Positions 27,281-36,866 of a stretch of 64,000 bases of DNA are shown here, piece after piece. Positions within the stretch are counted from its first letter, which is position 1. Each line of letters starts with the position of its first letter. Both the position numbers and the translations under genes were made by a program. The notes under the pieces were generated by a model that made no database searches, was not told the DNA's origin, and worked only from the letters and a program-made list of their open reading frames with translations. The DNA is from Reticulitermes lucifugus (lineage: Eukaryota; Arthropoda; Insecta; Blattodea; Rhinotermitidae), in assembly GCA_026260175.1 (NCBI GenBank), contig JAKCWW010000383.1:36078-100077 (forward strand). The letters are read 5' to 3'.

Positions 27281-27483
27281 CGACTTTGCGCACGCGCCTA
27301 AAAAGGACATTTGTTAACAAAACTTACAGGATAAATAAAATATTTTTGTCACAAAGGGCTAAGAAGGTAAGCACATAGTCCAGTATCGTTATAACTCAAT
27401 TTTGTCTTCAACGCAACGATGGGAAATGATTTAAATAAGTGTCCTTCTTTCTGTGGACTTTGGCCGTTGTCTATCTTTCAATG

Positions 27484-27526
27484 TAGTACTACGCTTCGGA
27501 AACCGGCTCTGCTACCTTCTTTTAGG
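27484..27526 (-). ncRNA. Decayed hammerhead motif (left arm)
   Basis: The minus-strand counterpart of 27627-27664. The core box has become CTAAAAG and GAAAC has become GAAGC, so the catalytic residues are lost. Recognised mainly through its inverted partner. Confidence 0.4.
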
Positions 27527-27626
27527 TAAAGGAAAGTAACTAAAATGATGGATGATGAATTATGGATCAATTATTTGTCACTGGGCTCTTTCTAAGGGGT
27601 CCACCAGTTTAGGTGATTTCCCTTAC

Positions 27627-27664
27627 CTGAAGACGGAAGTACAGCCAGCTTCCGAAACGTAGTA
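27627..27664 (+). ncRNA. Hammerhead ribozyme motif (right arm)
   Basis: Plus strand: CTGAAGA plus C, stem II GGAAG/CTTCC (5 bp) around a 9-base loop, GAAAC GTAGT A. Stem I next to the core does not pair, but ATTTCC upstream can pair with GGAAAT downstream across an internal loop. Such loops are normal in stem I of natural hammerheads, where they make tertiary contacts. Confidence 0.6.
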
Positions 27665-27722
27665 CTACATTGGAAATTAGACGATGGGCAAAGTCCAAAG
27701 AAAGAAGATCACTTCTATAAGT

Positions 27723-28714
27723 CAAATTTTAACTTTTTAAGACATAAAATAAAAAACAATCCTAGGCGTAATATTTTATTCAATTCTTTCACGCCACGAG
27801 AAAAACAAAATAATCGCAACCGAAAGCAAAATATTTGTTGTTTGGCTGCGAATCTCTTTTCCAAAACAAGGAAGGTTCATCAAGAACACAGCTACACCAA
27901 ACGTTCCTACTGATTCCCTAGAATAATATCAAATTCCCCATCAACTCCAAGCATTAGAATTCTCCAAGATGCGAAGCTTATTTGCTATGCAAATTATTAT
28001 TGCTAGTATCAACACAATACTGCTGCTTCTAAAATTCAACTAGCTTAATCAGCGACACCTGCTGGAAGTATCGACTTTACCTCTACGATGGTTTATAGAT
28101 GACAAATAGTTGCATGATTGCTATATGCTAGCCATCAAGGAACTTAAACTGAGCTATTGATAAGGGTAAATGGGTTATTGGAGTAAGGAGAAAGTTAATG
28201 TGTTTTGGAAACGTGGTGTTATATAGGCATATAGTTTGGAGAAGATGCTTCAGTTTCTCATTTGCATGACAGGTTCAGAGAGTTTTGTGCTGGACTGAAG
28301 GTAAGAATACAAGTTGTAGTTAAGAGTTTATTTTAAAGTTATCCATTCCGTGCAATTTTTGGATCGATGTATTTAATTTATTGTGTCGTTGTGTTGGAGC
28401 CAGCAGCATACACGACATAGCATAAACACAAGGACCCGATCTACTTTGGATTGAGATATGAAATAGAGAACTGAACATGTAATGCCACAGAATAGAAGTT
28501 TCCACTACCAGCTGCAACAATAATTTTAATCTGTATGGAACATATTTAATATGTAAGAAATATTTTAATCATGTTTTAACCATAAGTTTTAAATAACAGT
28601 ACAGATTGTACCTTTTATACATAAACGATATCAACAATGGAGCCAGCTACACACTGTGGAACCATTTAAATAGTGGCTTGTCACTGGCAGTTGGTTTTAA
28701 ACCTGGCATATTGT
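27723..28714. other. No gene recognised
   Basis: AT-rich with no recognisable gene. A 66-codon minus-strand frame at 28320-28520 has no motif. Confidence 0.45.
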
Positions 28715-28756
28715 GCTCCTTGATGATGGTATATTTGTACCGAAACATGACGGAGC
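28715..28756 (+). ncRNA. Hammerhead ribozyme motif with 5-bp stem I
   Basis: Plus strand: stem I GCTCC pairs perfectly with GGAGC at the far side. The box is TTGATGA (C3 changed to T) plus T, stem II is GGTA/TACC, then GAAACATGAC. The palindrome of stem III has one substitution (ACATGT to ACATGA), which removes the A15.1-U16.1 pair. The folding scaffold is preserved, but two conserved positions are changed. Confidence 0.7.
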
Positions 28757-28759
28757 TAC

Positions 28760-29508
28760 GTGTTTAACACTCATATGTGACTAATAATATGACTTTATTT
28801 GGTACAATAAAATTGAATACATTTATTCCCGTTGTCGTTGGTGTTACGTAAGCACACATACAGCCACAAATATGAGCCTGAGCATAAAGGAAGAAAACGG
28901 TACCTGGTGTCTGAGTATTTTAAATGTTACAAAATACAAGCAGGATAAAATACATCTAAATAATTTCATTGTGCTTACCTTTAAGAGAAACATCCATAAT
29001 TTCAAATTCTGAAAACTAGTTTCCAGAAGCAAATAATTTGCTTGGCTCTACTTCATCACAACTCTCTCTGTGGTTACATAAAGTTTATTCCAGGCGCGTG
29101 TATCTAAATTAATCAAATGAAATAAAATACTGCTAACATTACTTATTCTCCTCACCCCTCGTACCTCTGGGCACCAATATCCTTTATTTGTCAATACTAG
29201 CTCCGTACAATGATATCGAAACGAAATTAGATTTTTTCCATTCCAGTATAACGAATCTAATTGTATATTTAATTCTATATCGTGTCCAATTTTTGTACGT
29301 GAATTGAAACCACAATGCTCTTTTATGAGGTATACACGATGGCTCTGTAGAAAAGGAATGCAGTGCCTGTTCGTTTGAGCGAAAATCCAGAGATCAATCA
29401 GTGTATTCTGTTAGCGCATTTCCCTTTAAGAAAATAAAGTTTTTGTTCCTGGTAACATAGGTTCAGCACAACTAGGGATTCACAGCAAGGACTGCGAAAA
29501 TTTTAAAT
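28760..29508. other. No gene recognised
   Basis: AT-rich. A short hydrophobic minus-strand frame at 28844-29032 lacks any supporting context. Confidence 0.45.
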
Positions 29509-29524
29509 CTCTCATATCAAATTT
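29509..29524. repeat. 16-bp target-site duplication, left copy
   Basis: CTCTCATATCAAATTT, repeated exactly at 30433-30448. It brackets the inverted-repeat element 29525-30432. Confidence 0.8.
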
Positions 29525-29631
29525 TATTTTAGGTTCACAGTGCATTTTCACTACATCAATGTCTCATCACTAACCAAATGCACTTTATTTAAAAAAAATC
29601 AATATAAGGTTTCCTTAAAATCGTTTAAAAA

Positions 29632-29677
29632 GCCCCTACATAAGTTTCGGCTTCTAGAAAGCCGTCATCAGTGGGGT
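29632..29677 (-). ncRNA. Hammerhead ribozyme motif
   Basis: Minus strand: CCCC (stem I), one unpaired A, CTGATGA plus C, stem II GGCTT/AAGCC extended by a T-G pair, GAAAC, TTATGT, A17, then GGGG closing stem I. All core residues are present. The stem III palindrome is slightly changed (ACTTATGT; the other arm of the element has ACATATGT). Confidence 0.75.
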
Positions 29678-29974
29678 CACACAACCTTCACGTTTTAAAA
29701 ATCACGTCCATGCGTTCGTCTAACAGCACACGCCATGTAGTTACACCACCTTCACTGCTATTTACACTGTCACTTGGGGGCACCGTATGTTAAAATGAGA
29801 ATAAAATGGATAGTAAAACTGTAAAATATATATCATGCATTATCAGTGAACTGTTCTCGTTGTGTTGTATTTGGTAGAGAGTTTTTATAGCTTTATTTTT
29901 CGATAGAAACGTTGAAGGATCATGGTGCTGTATATACTGTAAGTTAAATAAATGTAGAAATTAGAAAGTTGTAT

Positions 29975-30202
29975 ACAGTGATACCTCGGCTAACGAGTGA
30001 CCCTGCTAACGAATTTTTCGGCTAACAAAGATTTNNNNNNNNNNNNNNNNNNNNNNNNNNNNNNNNNNNNNNNNNNNNNNNNNNNNNNNNNNNNNNNNNN
30101 NNNNNNNNNNNNNNNNNNNNNNNNNNNNNNNNNNNNNNNNNAGATTTCGGCTAACGAATGTGATTCCGGAACGAATTATCTTCGTTAGCCGAGGTATCAC
30201 TA
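29975..30202. mobile_element. pogo/Tigger-like terminal-inverted-repeat element, interrupted by gap
   Basis: The left terminus CAGTGATACCTCGGCTAACG (from 29975) and the right terminus, its reverse complement ending at 30202, match except at the outermost base. Both are flanked by TA (29973-29974 and 30203-30204), the target used by Tc1/mariner/pogo transposons. CAGNNATACCTCG-type ends are typical of pogo/Tigger families. The visible interior repeats CGGCTAACGAA-like units towards both sides of the gap, so the missing piece is probably more of the same. No transposase is visible. It is nested inside the larger inverted-repeat element and therefore inserted later. Confidence 0.7.
30035..30141. 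other. Assembly gap (107 N)
   Basis: Undetermined bases. The gap falls between the two arms of a terminal-inverted-repeat element, in what looks like a run of CGGCTAACGAA-type repeats, which explains why assembly failed. The two open frames spanning it are artefacts. Confidence 0.98.
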
Positions 30203-30295
30203 TATTACGTATCTCGAACATATTAATAATTTTGATAACTTGAATGACATACCTGTTGTTTCCTAAGTTGTATTGCTATGGTGTGTACTCATCGC

Positions 30296-30345
30296 GTTTC
30301 GTGTGCAGTGTATTATGAAGGTACATAATACACTGCACACGAAAC
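30296..30345. repeat. Perfect 22-bp inverted repeat with 6-base loop
   Basis: 30296-30317 (GTTTCGTGTGCAGTGTATTA...) and 30324-30345 are exact reverse complements around the loop AAGGTA. The right arm ends in GAAAC, exactly where the ribozyme 3' half begins (GAAACATATGTAGGGG), so the palindrome replaced the 5' half of this ribozyme copy. Confidence 0.85.
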
Positions 30346-30432
30346 ATATGTAGGGGCTTTTTAAACGATTTTAAGGAAACCTTACATTGGTTTTTTTAAA
30401 TAAAGTGCATTTGGTTGGTGATGAGACATTGA

Positions 30433-30448
30433 CTCTCATATCAAATTT
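30433..30448. repeat. 16-bp target-site duplication, right copy
   Basis: CTCTCATATCAAATTT, identical to 29509-29524. Confidence 0.8.
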
Positions 30449-30726
30449 AATTAAAATTACGTATTAGTTTCATGGAGGGTAAGGAATACTTACAATTTAA
30501 CAAGAAATAAAACTGAACAACTTCATGCAACATAATCCATCTTGAGCAGCGAATGATCGATGTGCTAGGGAAGTTACTATCCAGCATTTTAAACAACCTG
30601 AACATTCGTCACCTTTTTTCACAGCAATCTCTGAATCATCCTTATCTCAAGTCACACAGACATAAATCAAGTCCGATTGCTCAAATATTCCATTTAATTC
30701 AGGCTCATTTTAATATTATTTTGTCC

Positions 30727-30995
30727 TAGCTGATACAGCATAATCGGTAAGTAAATAGGCTGCGGACTGGAGACTGAGGAACTGTGGTTCAATTCCTGAC
30801 AGAGACAAGAGATTTGTCTTTTTCTCCGAAACGGTGACATTGCCTTTCCAGCCCATCCAGTCCCATAATTAATGATTGATGAGCGGCTGGGGCATACAGC
30901 TGACCACTCACCTGCATACAGTGCAAAGTTAAAAAATGAATGGAGCTGTACCTCCACTTCCCCATATGCCTTAATGTTGTGTAATGGGAAACCTT
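30727..30995 (+). mobile_element. Probable tRNA-derived SINE
   Basis: The plus strand shows an A-box-like CAGCATAATCGGTAAG and, about 45 bases on, GGTTCAATTCC, which fits the polymerase III B box. A body of about 200 bases follows, ending in a region with TTAATGTTGTGTAATGGG. The 87-codon minus-strand open frame covering it is incidental. No target duplication was found, so the ends are approximate. This head differs from the other SINE families here. Confidence 0.6.
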
Positions 30996-30999
30996 TACC

Positions 31000-31774
31000 T
31001 GTTACTATTCTAACTTTATGCCGTAGTTTTCAAGTAAAATTGTAAAATTTTCACTGCCTTTCCTTTGTCTAATAGACACTTTACCCTCTTTCCTTATGTG
31101 CAATTTATACGTGCCTGCGTTAGTATGCAATGGACATGAGAGTACATTAATTTGTTACATTACAGGTGCGTTTTTAATAAAAAGAAACATGGTGGAAAAG
31201 CAGCAGTCTATTATTGCTCTGCCGAAAAGGTTGTTCGACATGGCTCTGAGGACATGCCTACAAACTGCTTGTCACCATTTGTCCGTGTAAGGCAAAGCAA
31301 GTGTACGTGTTTAGTGACTAATAATTACATCCCGTCAACATGTTTCTATTATTTGGCAGACAACAATAACGATAGCCTAACTTTATACTAGTATTTCTTA
31401 GAAAGGTAGCCGTCATTTTTAAATGAATTTACTTCTTCGAAACAAGTTAAACGCCAAATTTTCTTCAATTATCTCCACCTATGAGCATGCAAAATTAAGA
31501 ATCCTCGATAATAATTTTCGTGCAAATTTCTTACTAATTTAGACCGAACTTAATTAAAGGAAATTCTTGACCGGACGTGATGAAATTGATGAAATGTTTA
31601 AAGGACATATTGTACGCAGTTGACATGACCATCACTTTGTAGATTTTGTTACGTTACTCGTATTATTGCTTAGAAAAGTGACAGAAATGAAGGAATTTTA
31701 TTTCAGCGTCTAGGAAATACATTTCTATATTAGTTATATGACATTACAAATATCACAAACCCTTTTAGCATTAC
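31000..31774. other. No gene recognised
   Basis: Two overlapping plus-strand frames at 31096-31391 have no recognisable domain. The rest is AT-rich and featureless. Confidence 0.4.
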
Positions 31775-31885
31775 TTCCACGGCGATGTAGATGAGATCCG
31801 CGTTTGTCTGGGATATTACGCAGTGTTGAGTGGCTGTTCTATACGGACGTTTCGGGACAATCTAGGGGTGCTGTCTTCAAGGATT
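31775..31885 (+). mobile_element. Solo copy of the 33.8-kb ribozyme element (terminal part)
   Basis: Shares with 33806-33870 the pieces GATGAGATC, CTGGGATATTACGC and GGACGTTTCGGGACA in the same order. At its left is CCACGGCGATGTAGATGAG, related to the CCATCGCGGCGGAAGCC tail of the 33.8-kb element read from the other strand. In its sister copy the frame through these bases gives the FWDITRPRVV peptide, which I take to be repeat-derived and not a protein. Confidence 0.6.
31846..31881 (-). ncRNA. Decayed hammerhead motif
   Basis: The minus strand has TTGAAGA followed by a GACA/TGTC helix and CGAAACGTC. The 3' half with its ACGT palindrome and C17 is intact, but the 5' half and stem II have drifted. 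Recognised through its position in the repeat family. Confidence 0.35.
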
Positions 31886-31889
31886 AAGA

Positions 31890-33790
31890 AGTCAAAGGAA
31901 AGAAAAGAAAATATTAAAAGGTTAAAACGTGTAAGCATAACCAAATATCTCTATCCATTCTATACTGAACAATTTTAAATATTTGATTATGCTTATATAT
32001 TTAAAACTTTTTGAAATTTATTATTAATTTTCACTTTGCTATTCTTCCATTCTGTTGTGTGCAATTAACCATTCTACATAGAATACTTCCAGTATTCTTC
32101 TATGTTCTTCTACACGTTAAACAAGAGGTCAAGACTGAACCACCTAAAATAATTAGATGTGTTTTATACAAAACTATCTATTGCATTCCTTGATGATAAA
32201 TCTATAAGCTTCGAAACATGTAGGAGGTTCAGGGTTCTAGGTAATTACGAATGTGTAAATAACTAAGTGTACGCATTTCTTTGGTTTATTATTGTATATT
32301 ACTGATTATAAGGCATGAAATTGATAACATAAGGTATTAATGTACTGTTTCGGAAAAAGGCAGAAATTTTAATTTCGTAACACGTTGCGATAATAGCTAC
32401 CACAGGACTTTAGCCCGTTAATTCACTTAAAACAACAGCAAGGAAAGTTTCACAGCAGGCCATGGAACGTTGAAAATGTTGTTTTTTCTTGCTTTTAGTT
32501 TCGCTTCCCTAAATCTATCAACTTTACAATAGCCTGTTGAGTCATCTAGTCTCTTCTTTTCACTAAAGTAAATTTTGTTTAACGCACTGCCTGCATTCAA
32601 GACGGTCAAAAGGCTGCTTGGTTACACACAACGCTTCAGAACGTACTATAGACGTGCACTTAAATACAGCACATTTCTTCTAAATGTCTCTGTAATCACA
32701 TTAAGAACAGAATAGAGATGTTGTGATATACGACTACATTTCAAACATTACTTTGATTAAAATTTCTGACAAGCATGGATTGTGTAGGAGTTTTAAACTC
32801 TTTCTTTTAACTTACAAAGACGTATTTATATACAACGTATAATACAATTGTTTTATTTTTTCTTGAGTTTACTTTACTTGAGTACAATTTGCAGTTAGGT
32901 AGATAGAGATCCCCGTTTTTGAGGTACCGGCTGCCACATTCCAAGGGTTAAAAAGAGATCATGAAAAGTTTCGGGGAAACGTGTTGCCTCCTTGAAAGTA
33001 TTATACGTACTTTTCTCCTATTCACCAAAATATGTGACCTCATATTCCAGAAGTAAGATATGATCTCCGCCTACCTTTGTGTATTTTTCTATGCCCCCTT
33101 TTTGAAAATTTCTAATGAGATCCCAAATATTGATCACAATTTCTTTCCACCTATTTCTTCCCAACTCATAACGTATAATGACTTGTCTTAATTAGCTCAA
33201 CATCTCAAACTCTGAACAATATAGGTCGTCTTGAAATGAAATAAGGTGAAGAAAAGCTTAATTTTTCTAACAGTTTAGTCTTATTGGCTTATGTCTAAAG
33301 TTGATTCGTCTTCTTATCATCTTTTCATTTTACATGTGCAAACTGTAACTTCCGCAAAAAGTTTAGAAGCAATATATACGACCTCAACAGATCTGACCTG
33401 CTGATATCTGGCTGGATAGACGATATTTGTAGGTATGATACACATGCATATTACAATAGAACACAATTTATTTCTGTAATAAGCACCCAAAATACAAATT
33501 CTGTACATAAACACATCTGTAGTAAAACGTAATTGCCAAGTGAGATATACACGTTTGTAGGATTTGTCATTTTTCAACCAAAGCCTCAGCAATACACAGA
33601 GCGCTAATTTAGGGCAAAAATAGGGTGTTAGTTCTTAGTATTATTTCAATGACAATGATAATTTTTCGTGAAACTCCTTAGCCTTTATTTATTGCGCTGT
33701 TACCTTGACATCAAACTGCATAATTATGCATGTGTTAAAATTCTCATGTTTTCTGAAATCTGTGTGCAATGAATTTCACTCTCCTATTGA
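31890..33790. other. No gene recognised apart from one ribozyme relic
   Basis: AT-rich. A minus-strand 91-codon frame at 33317-33592 and shorter frames at 32011-32193 and 32427-32609 have no identifiable features. Confidence 0.4.
32186..32226 (+). ncRNA. Degraded hammerhead motif
   Basis: Plus strand: TTCC (stem I), TTGATGA plus T, a stem II region that no longer pairs well, CGAAAC, palindrome ACATGT, A17, then GGAG closing a 4-bp stem I with one G-U. The box and the 3' half are conserved, but stem II is lost. Confidence 0.5.
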
Positions 33791-33800
33791 CAGCTAAAGT

Positions 33801-33958
33801 ATTGATGAGATCTGCGCTTTTCTGGGATATTACGCGGCCTCGTGTCGTAATTGTTTACCGACGTTTCGGGACGTCGGTAAACAATTACCATACGAAGCCG
33901 CCTAATATTTTAGAAGAGCACAGATCTCATTACCATCGCGGCGGAAGCCTGAAATCAA
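33801..33958. mobile_element. Inverted-repeat element folded at the ribozyme site
   Basis: Arms of about 60 bases run from about 33803 to 33862 and from about 33869 to 33932 and meet at GACGT-TTCGGG-ACGTC. Each arm reads away from the centre as ACGTCGGTAAACAATTAC, the sequence just downstream of the predicted hammerhead cleavage site in this family. The right side continues with a one-sided tail, CCATCGCGGCGGAAGCCTG. AGCTAAAGT (33792-33800) and AGTTAAAGT (33959-33967) may be a 9-bp target duplication with one mismatch. The 84-codon open frame across it is incidental. Confidence 0.65.
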
Positions 33959-34146
33959 AGTTAAAGTCTTTATTGAGCGAGGTTATTTATCATATTCTTC
34001 TCGTGAACACTCGCCTAACTTAGTTCTGACAGTATAAAGAATTTATACATGTAGTTTATTGATTTGGATACAACGTTCAATACCATTTATTAAAGTTATT
34101 TTTTCTCCTCATTTGTTTTAAATTCGATAGTTATGAACTGGTAACC

Positions 34147-34159
34147 AACAGGTGTGTTA
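34147..34159. repeat. 13-bp target-site duplication, left copy
   Basis: AACAGGTGTGTTA, repeated exactly at 34301-34313. It encloses a hairpin element. Confidence 0.75.
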
Positions 34160-34300
34160 AATTTCACTTAACAACCAACAACTGCTCTATTGGATAGTGC
34201 AGTTGTTGGTTGTTAAGTGAATTTTAATACCATAATGCACGGTGAACAAAAAGTAAAATTGATCAATGCCCAACAGGCAAAACCCATTTATCACTACTAG
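34160..34300. mobile_element. Miniature hairpin element, Penelope-like family
   Basis: A near-perfect 29-bp inverted repeat (34157-34185 and 34199-34227, with mismatches only at the outer end) is followed by a one-sided tail containing GCACGGTGAACAAAAAGTAA. That tail is the reverse complement of the TTACTTTGTGTTCACCGTGC tail of the 53-kb ribozyme element, with one difference. Exact 13-bp direct repeats flank it. At 141 bp this is a very reduced, ribozyme-less derivative of the same family, inserted in the opposite orientation. Confidence 0.7.
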
Positions 34301-34313
34301 AACAGGTGTGTTA
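34301..34313. repeat. 13-bp target-site duplication, right copy
   Basis: AACAGGTGTGTTA, identical to 34147-34159. Confidence 0.75.
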
Positions 34314-35034
34314 GTTTTACTCACAGCTTCGTGATCAGAATAGCCATGTACTTAAGGGATAATAATATTAAAAAGGAATATAAACAATTAGGATAGGCAG
34401 TAAAACTACTTTTTACACATTGGAAGCTTAAGATGAAATGTACATTGGAAAATACAAGTTCTATTTTTTTTAAAAGAGCGAACATTTCTTGGCCATCTCA
34501 CCTAATACTAGTATTAGCTTATTAAGAAGATCTGCTCGGATTATGTGTAAGAGTAATTTGCAATATGGGTCACAATTTAATGCTCACATTATATTTACAC
34601 AGTATTTCCCCAAAATATTTCGAATATTCTACACACATTTTGTTTCTTCAAGAACTCATCACGCACTCAATATTACAGACCATAAAATTATTGTCTTACA
34701 TGTTTTAGTTGAATAATGATTACCCTTACGCCTATAGTTTGTGCTTGCCGGATTTTAAAGTAACTTGTAATTGTAACGATTTATAAAAATATGTTTGAAG
34801 AGCTTTTCTGGATAGCTCCCTCTTTGATTGACTGAAGGGCTGAATGGCTGATGGAGAGAGACTGACAGATCCTTTGTAGCAGTTTAGATGCTTCAATTAT
34901 TGGTTTGAATATTTTCCGATCCATTGAAACTCTAAATAGTACGGTCTTTAAAAAGATTTCAGTTAATTGCAAAGGTGTTCCATGTATTAGAAGTAAAAGT
35001 AGGAGTAAATAAGTATAAAAATGAAAGTAATCAC

Positions 35035-35087
35035 CCAAAAGACCACAGATTACATCAACATCGCGGCGGAAGCCTGAAATCAAGGAT
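35035..35087 (-). mobile_element. Truncated tail of the 33.8-kb element
   Basis: CATCGCGGCGGAAGCCTGAA at about 35060-35080 is identical to 33935-33954. Outwards from it, CACAGATTACATCAA matches the start of the inverted arm (CACAGATCTCATTAC). The rest of the arm and the ribozyme are absent. It produces the ISGFRRDVDVICGLLGD segment of the 114-codon minus-strand open frame at 34781-35125, which I regard as repeat-derived. Confidence 0.65.
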
Positions 35088-35089
35088 AG

Positions 35090-36866
35090 ATCATTCTGTT
35101 TTCGACAAACGGCATACAGAGTCATATATTACAAAATGCTAGGTGCAAATATATCTGATGAGGTCTGAAAGATATAATGCCCTATTACTATCCAACAATA
35201 TAACATTATTAACCTCTTAAGGTCCTGTTATTACTGTATGTATCACTAGGTTTTGCACTCAAAACCCTACCTTCTGCCCACATAAAATATTTGTGTGTTT
35301 CGTGCAATCCCACAACAAAATGAGATTATTTGCCTGCACTAAATTAAGAGATGGGGTTTCGTTATGGAAATGGTGAGAATTTACTGCAGTTTGGGAAGTG
35401 AATCTCACCATAATTCAGGTTAATCTCATTCCTCAGGAACTACCTACGGTAAGATCAATAAAGAATTCACACCAGCAAATAATATGGAAAGTTAAATGTC
35501 GTGTCAACAAATTAGCTTATAAATTACACCTAAAAATCACTTCATGATTAATAAATTAATGAAAAGTTTATTCTAGTTTAATTGTTTTTATGAAATATGC
35601 AGAATCCCTCGAGTCCTGTTGGAAAAGTGACCTTTTTAAGACGAAGCATTACAAATTCGGACCAAATAACAAAATGATAAAAGGTTGTACAATGAAATAA
35701 TTCGCAGGCTTTCCACGTAATTTAAAACCCTGTGTGGACAGAGGTTCTTATTCAGGAGGCTTATCATCAGAGGGTATTCCAAAAGTTGTAGTCTATGTGC
35801 AACAAGAAGCTATACCAAATCGAGATTCCATACTGTGCCGTGAAGACAGCTAAGACAACGGACCAAGAGTAGGAAAAGGAAAAAACGTATATAAAAAATG
35901 CACACTTGTTTTCTCAGGTAATTTGCATTATCAATGAATTGTATCATTATTACGTGGAATTGAAGATATTAATAAGGCAATAGCACTCATGTTGGGGAAA
36001 TGTTAGGATATTTCCATTTTTATGCCACACTGCTGTTTAGAAATCAGTATCCTTAAGGATCGGCGGCCGACCATAACAACCATAATAACCTTCTTTGGGG
36101 TGTTTTCCTCCTACTTCCAAGCAAATTTTGAGATAGTTCCGAACTTACGAGTTGCTAGTTCATGCCAATCATGCAACCCTCCCCAATTAAAGTCATTCAA
36201 ATTAACTGCATTCCTTTAAGTTTCGCAAATCATTTTTTGAATTATGTACTTCAGAACATAACCAGTAATTCAAAATTCCGGGACTCTTGTCTTGAGCCAC
36301 TATCTGCAAAACTTTATCTTCTTCATTATCATAGTATTCTTATGAGGAAACAAGTGGGAGAAACCTGGGAGCCTTATAGAAAATTGACGATCTTCCAGTA
36401 CCCAAATATAGTTCCCTTTCTTTTCTCCTTTGCCTTTCACTTTCATCTACTCTCCTGCAATATCTCATGCCTGTCTCTCTCTTCAGGCTTCAAATGGTTA
36501 ACTAAACTAGATGGGAAATAAATGCATTGTTAGTAAAATACACAGCTGATTAACTTCAAAATAGGACATTAAAAAGAACAGTAAAGCAAAATTCTAATAA
36601 CAAGAAAAAAGAAACTATGATAGCGAATCAATGAAGTTAGTGAAATTAACCCACTGGTAAGGCCTTAATTTTGAGCACCGTAACACTTACAAAAATACTT
36701 CTAGACTGTACTTTTTATATTTATGAAATTTAAATTCTGGAACATGTTTAAAGGTAAATGTATATTCATTTCCACTGTGATTATATATACAATAAATTTT
36801 CATAATATAATTAATTTGGGGATGTAAATAATTTCAGTAATTTCTATATTACTCATCTGGACATCT
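35090..36866. other. No gene recognised
   Basis: AT-rich. A 119-codon frame at 36162-36521 overlaps another at 36022-36219. Neither has a domain I recognise, and start context or splice sites do not support an exon. Confidence 0.4.

Larger units (their letters stand above)
27429..27722. mobile_element. Inverted-repeat element with two ribozyme motifs
   Basis: Arms of about 110-118 bases, at about 27429-27546 and 27612-27722, match as reverse complements with moderate divergence (shared pieces: CTTCTTTCT, GGACTTTG, CAATGTAGTACTACG, TTCGGAA). The ribozyme motif lies inside each arm, on the minus strand in the left arm and the plus strand in the right. There is no coding capacity and no clear flanking duplication. 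It resembles the 44-kb and 53-kb elements at an older stage. Confidence 0.7.
29525..30432. mobile_element. Non-autonomous Penelope-like inverted-repeat element with a nested insertion
   Basis: Bounded by an exact 16-bp direct repeat. The left part has a tail containing GTTCACAGTGCAT, similar to GTTCACCGTGCAT in the 53-kb element. It is followed by an arm (about 29565-29650) whose reverse complement occurs at about 30345-30432, including TTTAAAAAGCCCCTACAT and a long AAGGTTTCCTTAAAATCG block. The minus-strand ribozyme motif lies in the left arm. The right arm keeps only its 3' half (GAAACATATGTAGGGG). A 22-bp perfect hairpin abuts the right arm, and a pogo/Tigger-like element with the assembly gap sits in the interior. 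No reverse transcriptase was seen. Assignment to Penelope-like elements rests on the hammerhead, the inverted terminal structure and the one-sided tail. Confidence 0.75.

Noticed and set aside
30006-30221. Open frames spanning the N gap on both strands
   Set aside because: They consist largely of undetermined residues and terminal inverted repeats.
33769-34023. 84-codon frame with FWDITRPRVV
   Set aside because: It runs across the inverted repeat and ribozyme remnant at 33801-33958. The same bases recur in part at 31.8 kb as non-coding repeat, so the peptide is a by-product of the element.
34781-35125. 114-codon minus-strand frame with ISGFRRDVDV
   Set aside because: Its N-terminal part is the tail of the 33.8-kb repeat family and the rest shows no domain.
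36162-36521. 119-codon plus-strand frame
   Set aside because: Overlaps another frame, has no domain I recognise and no sign of being an exon.
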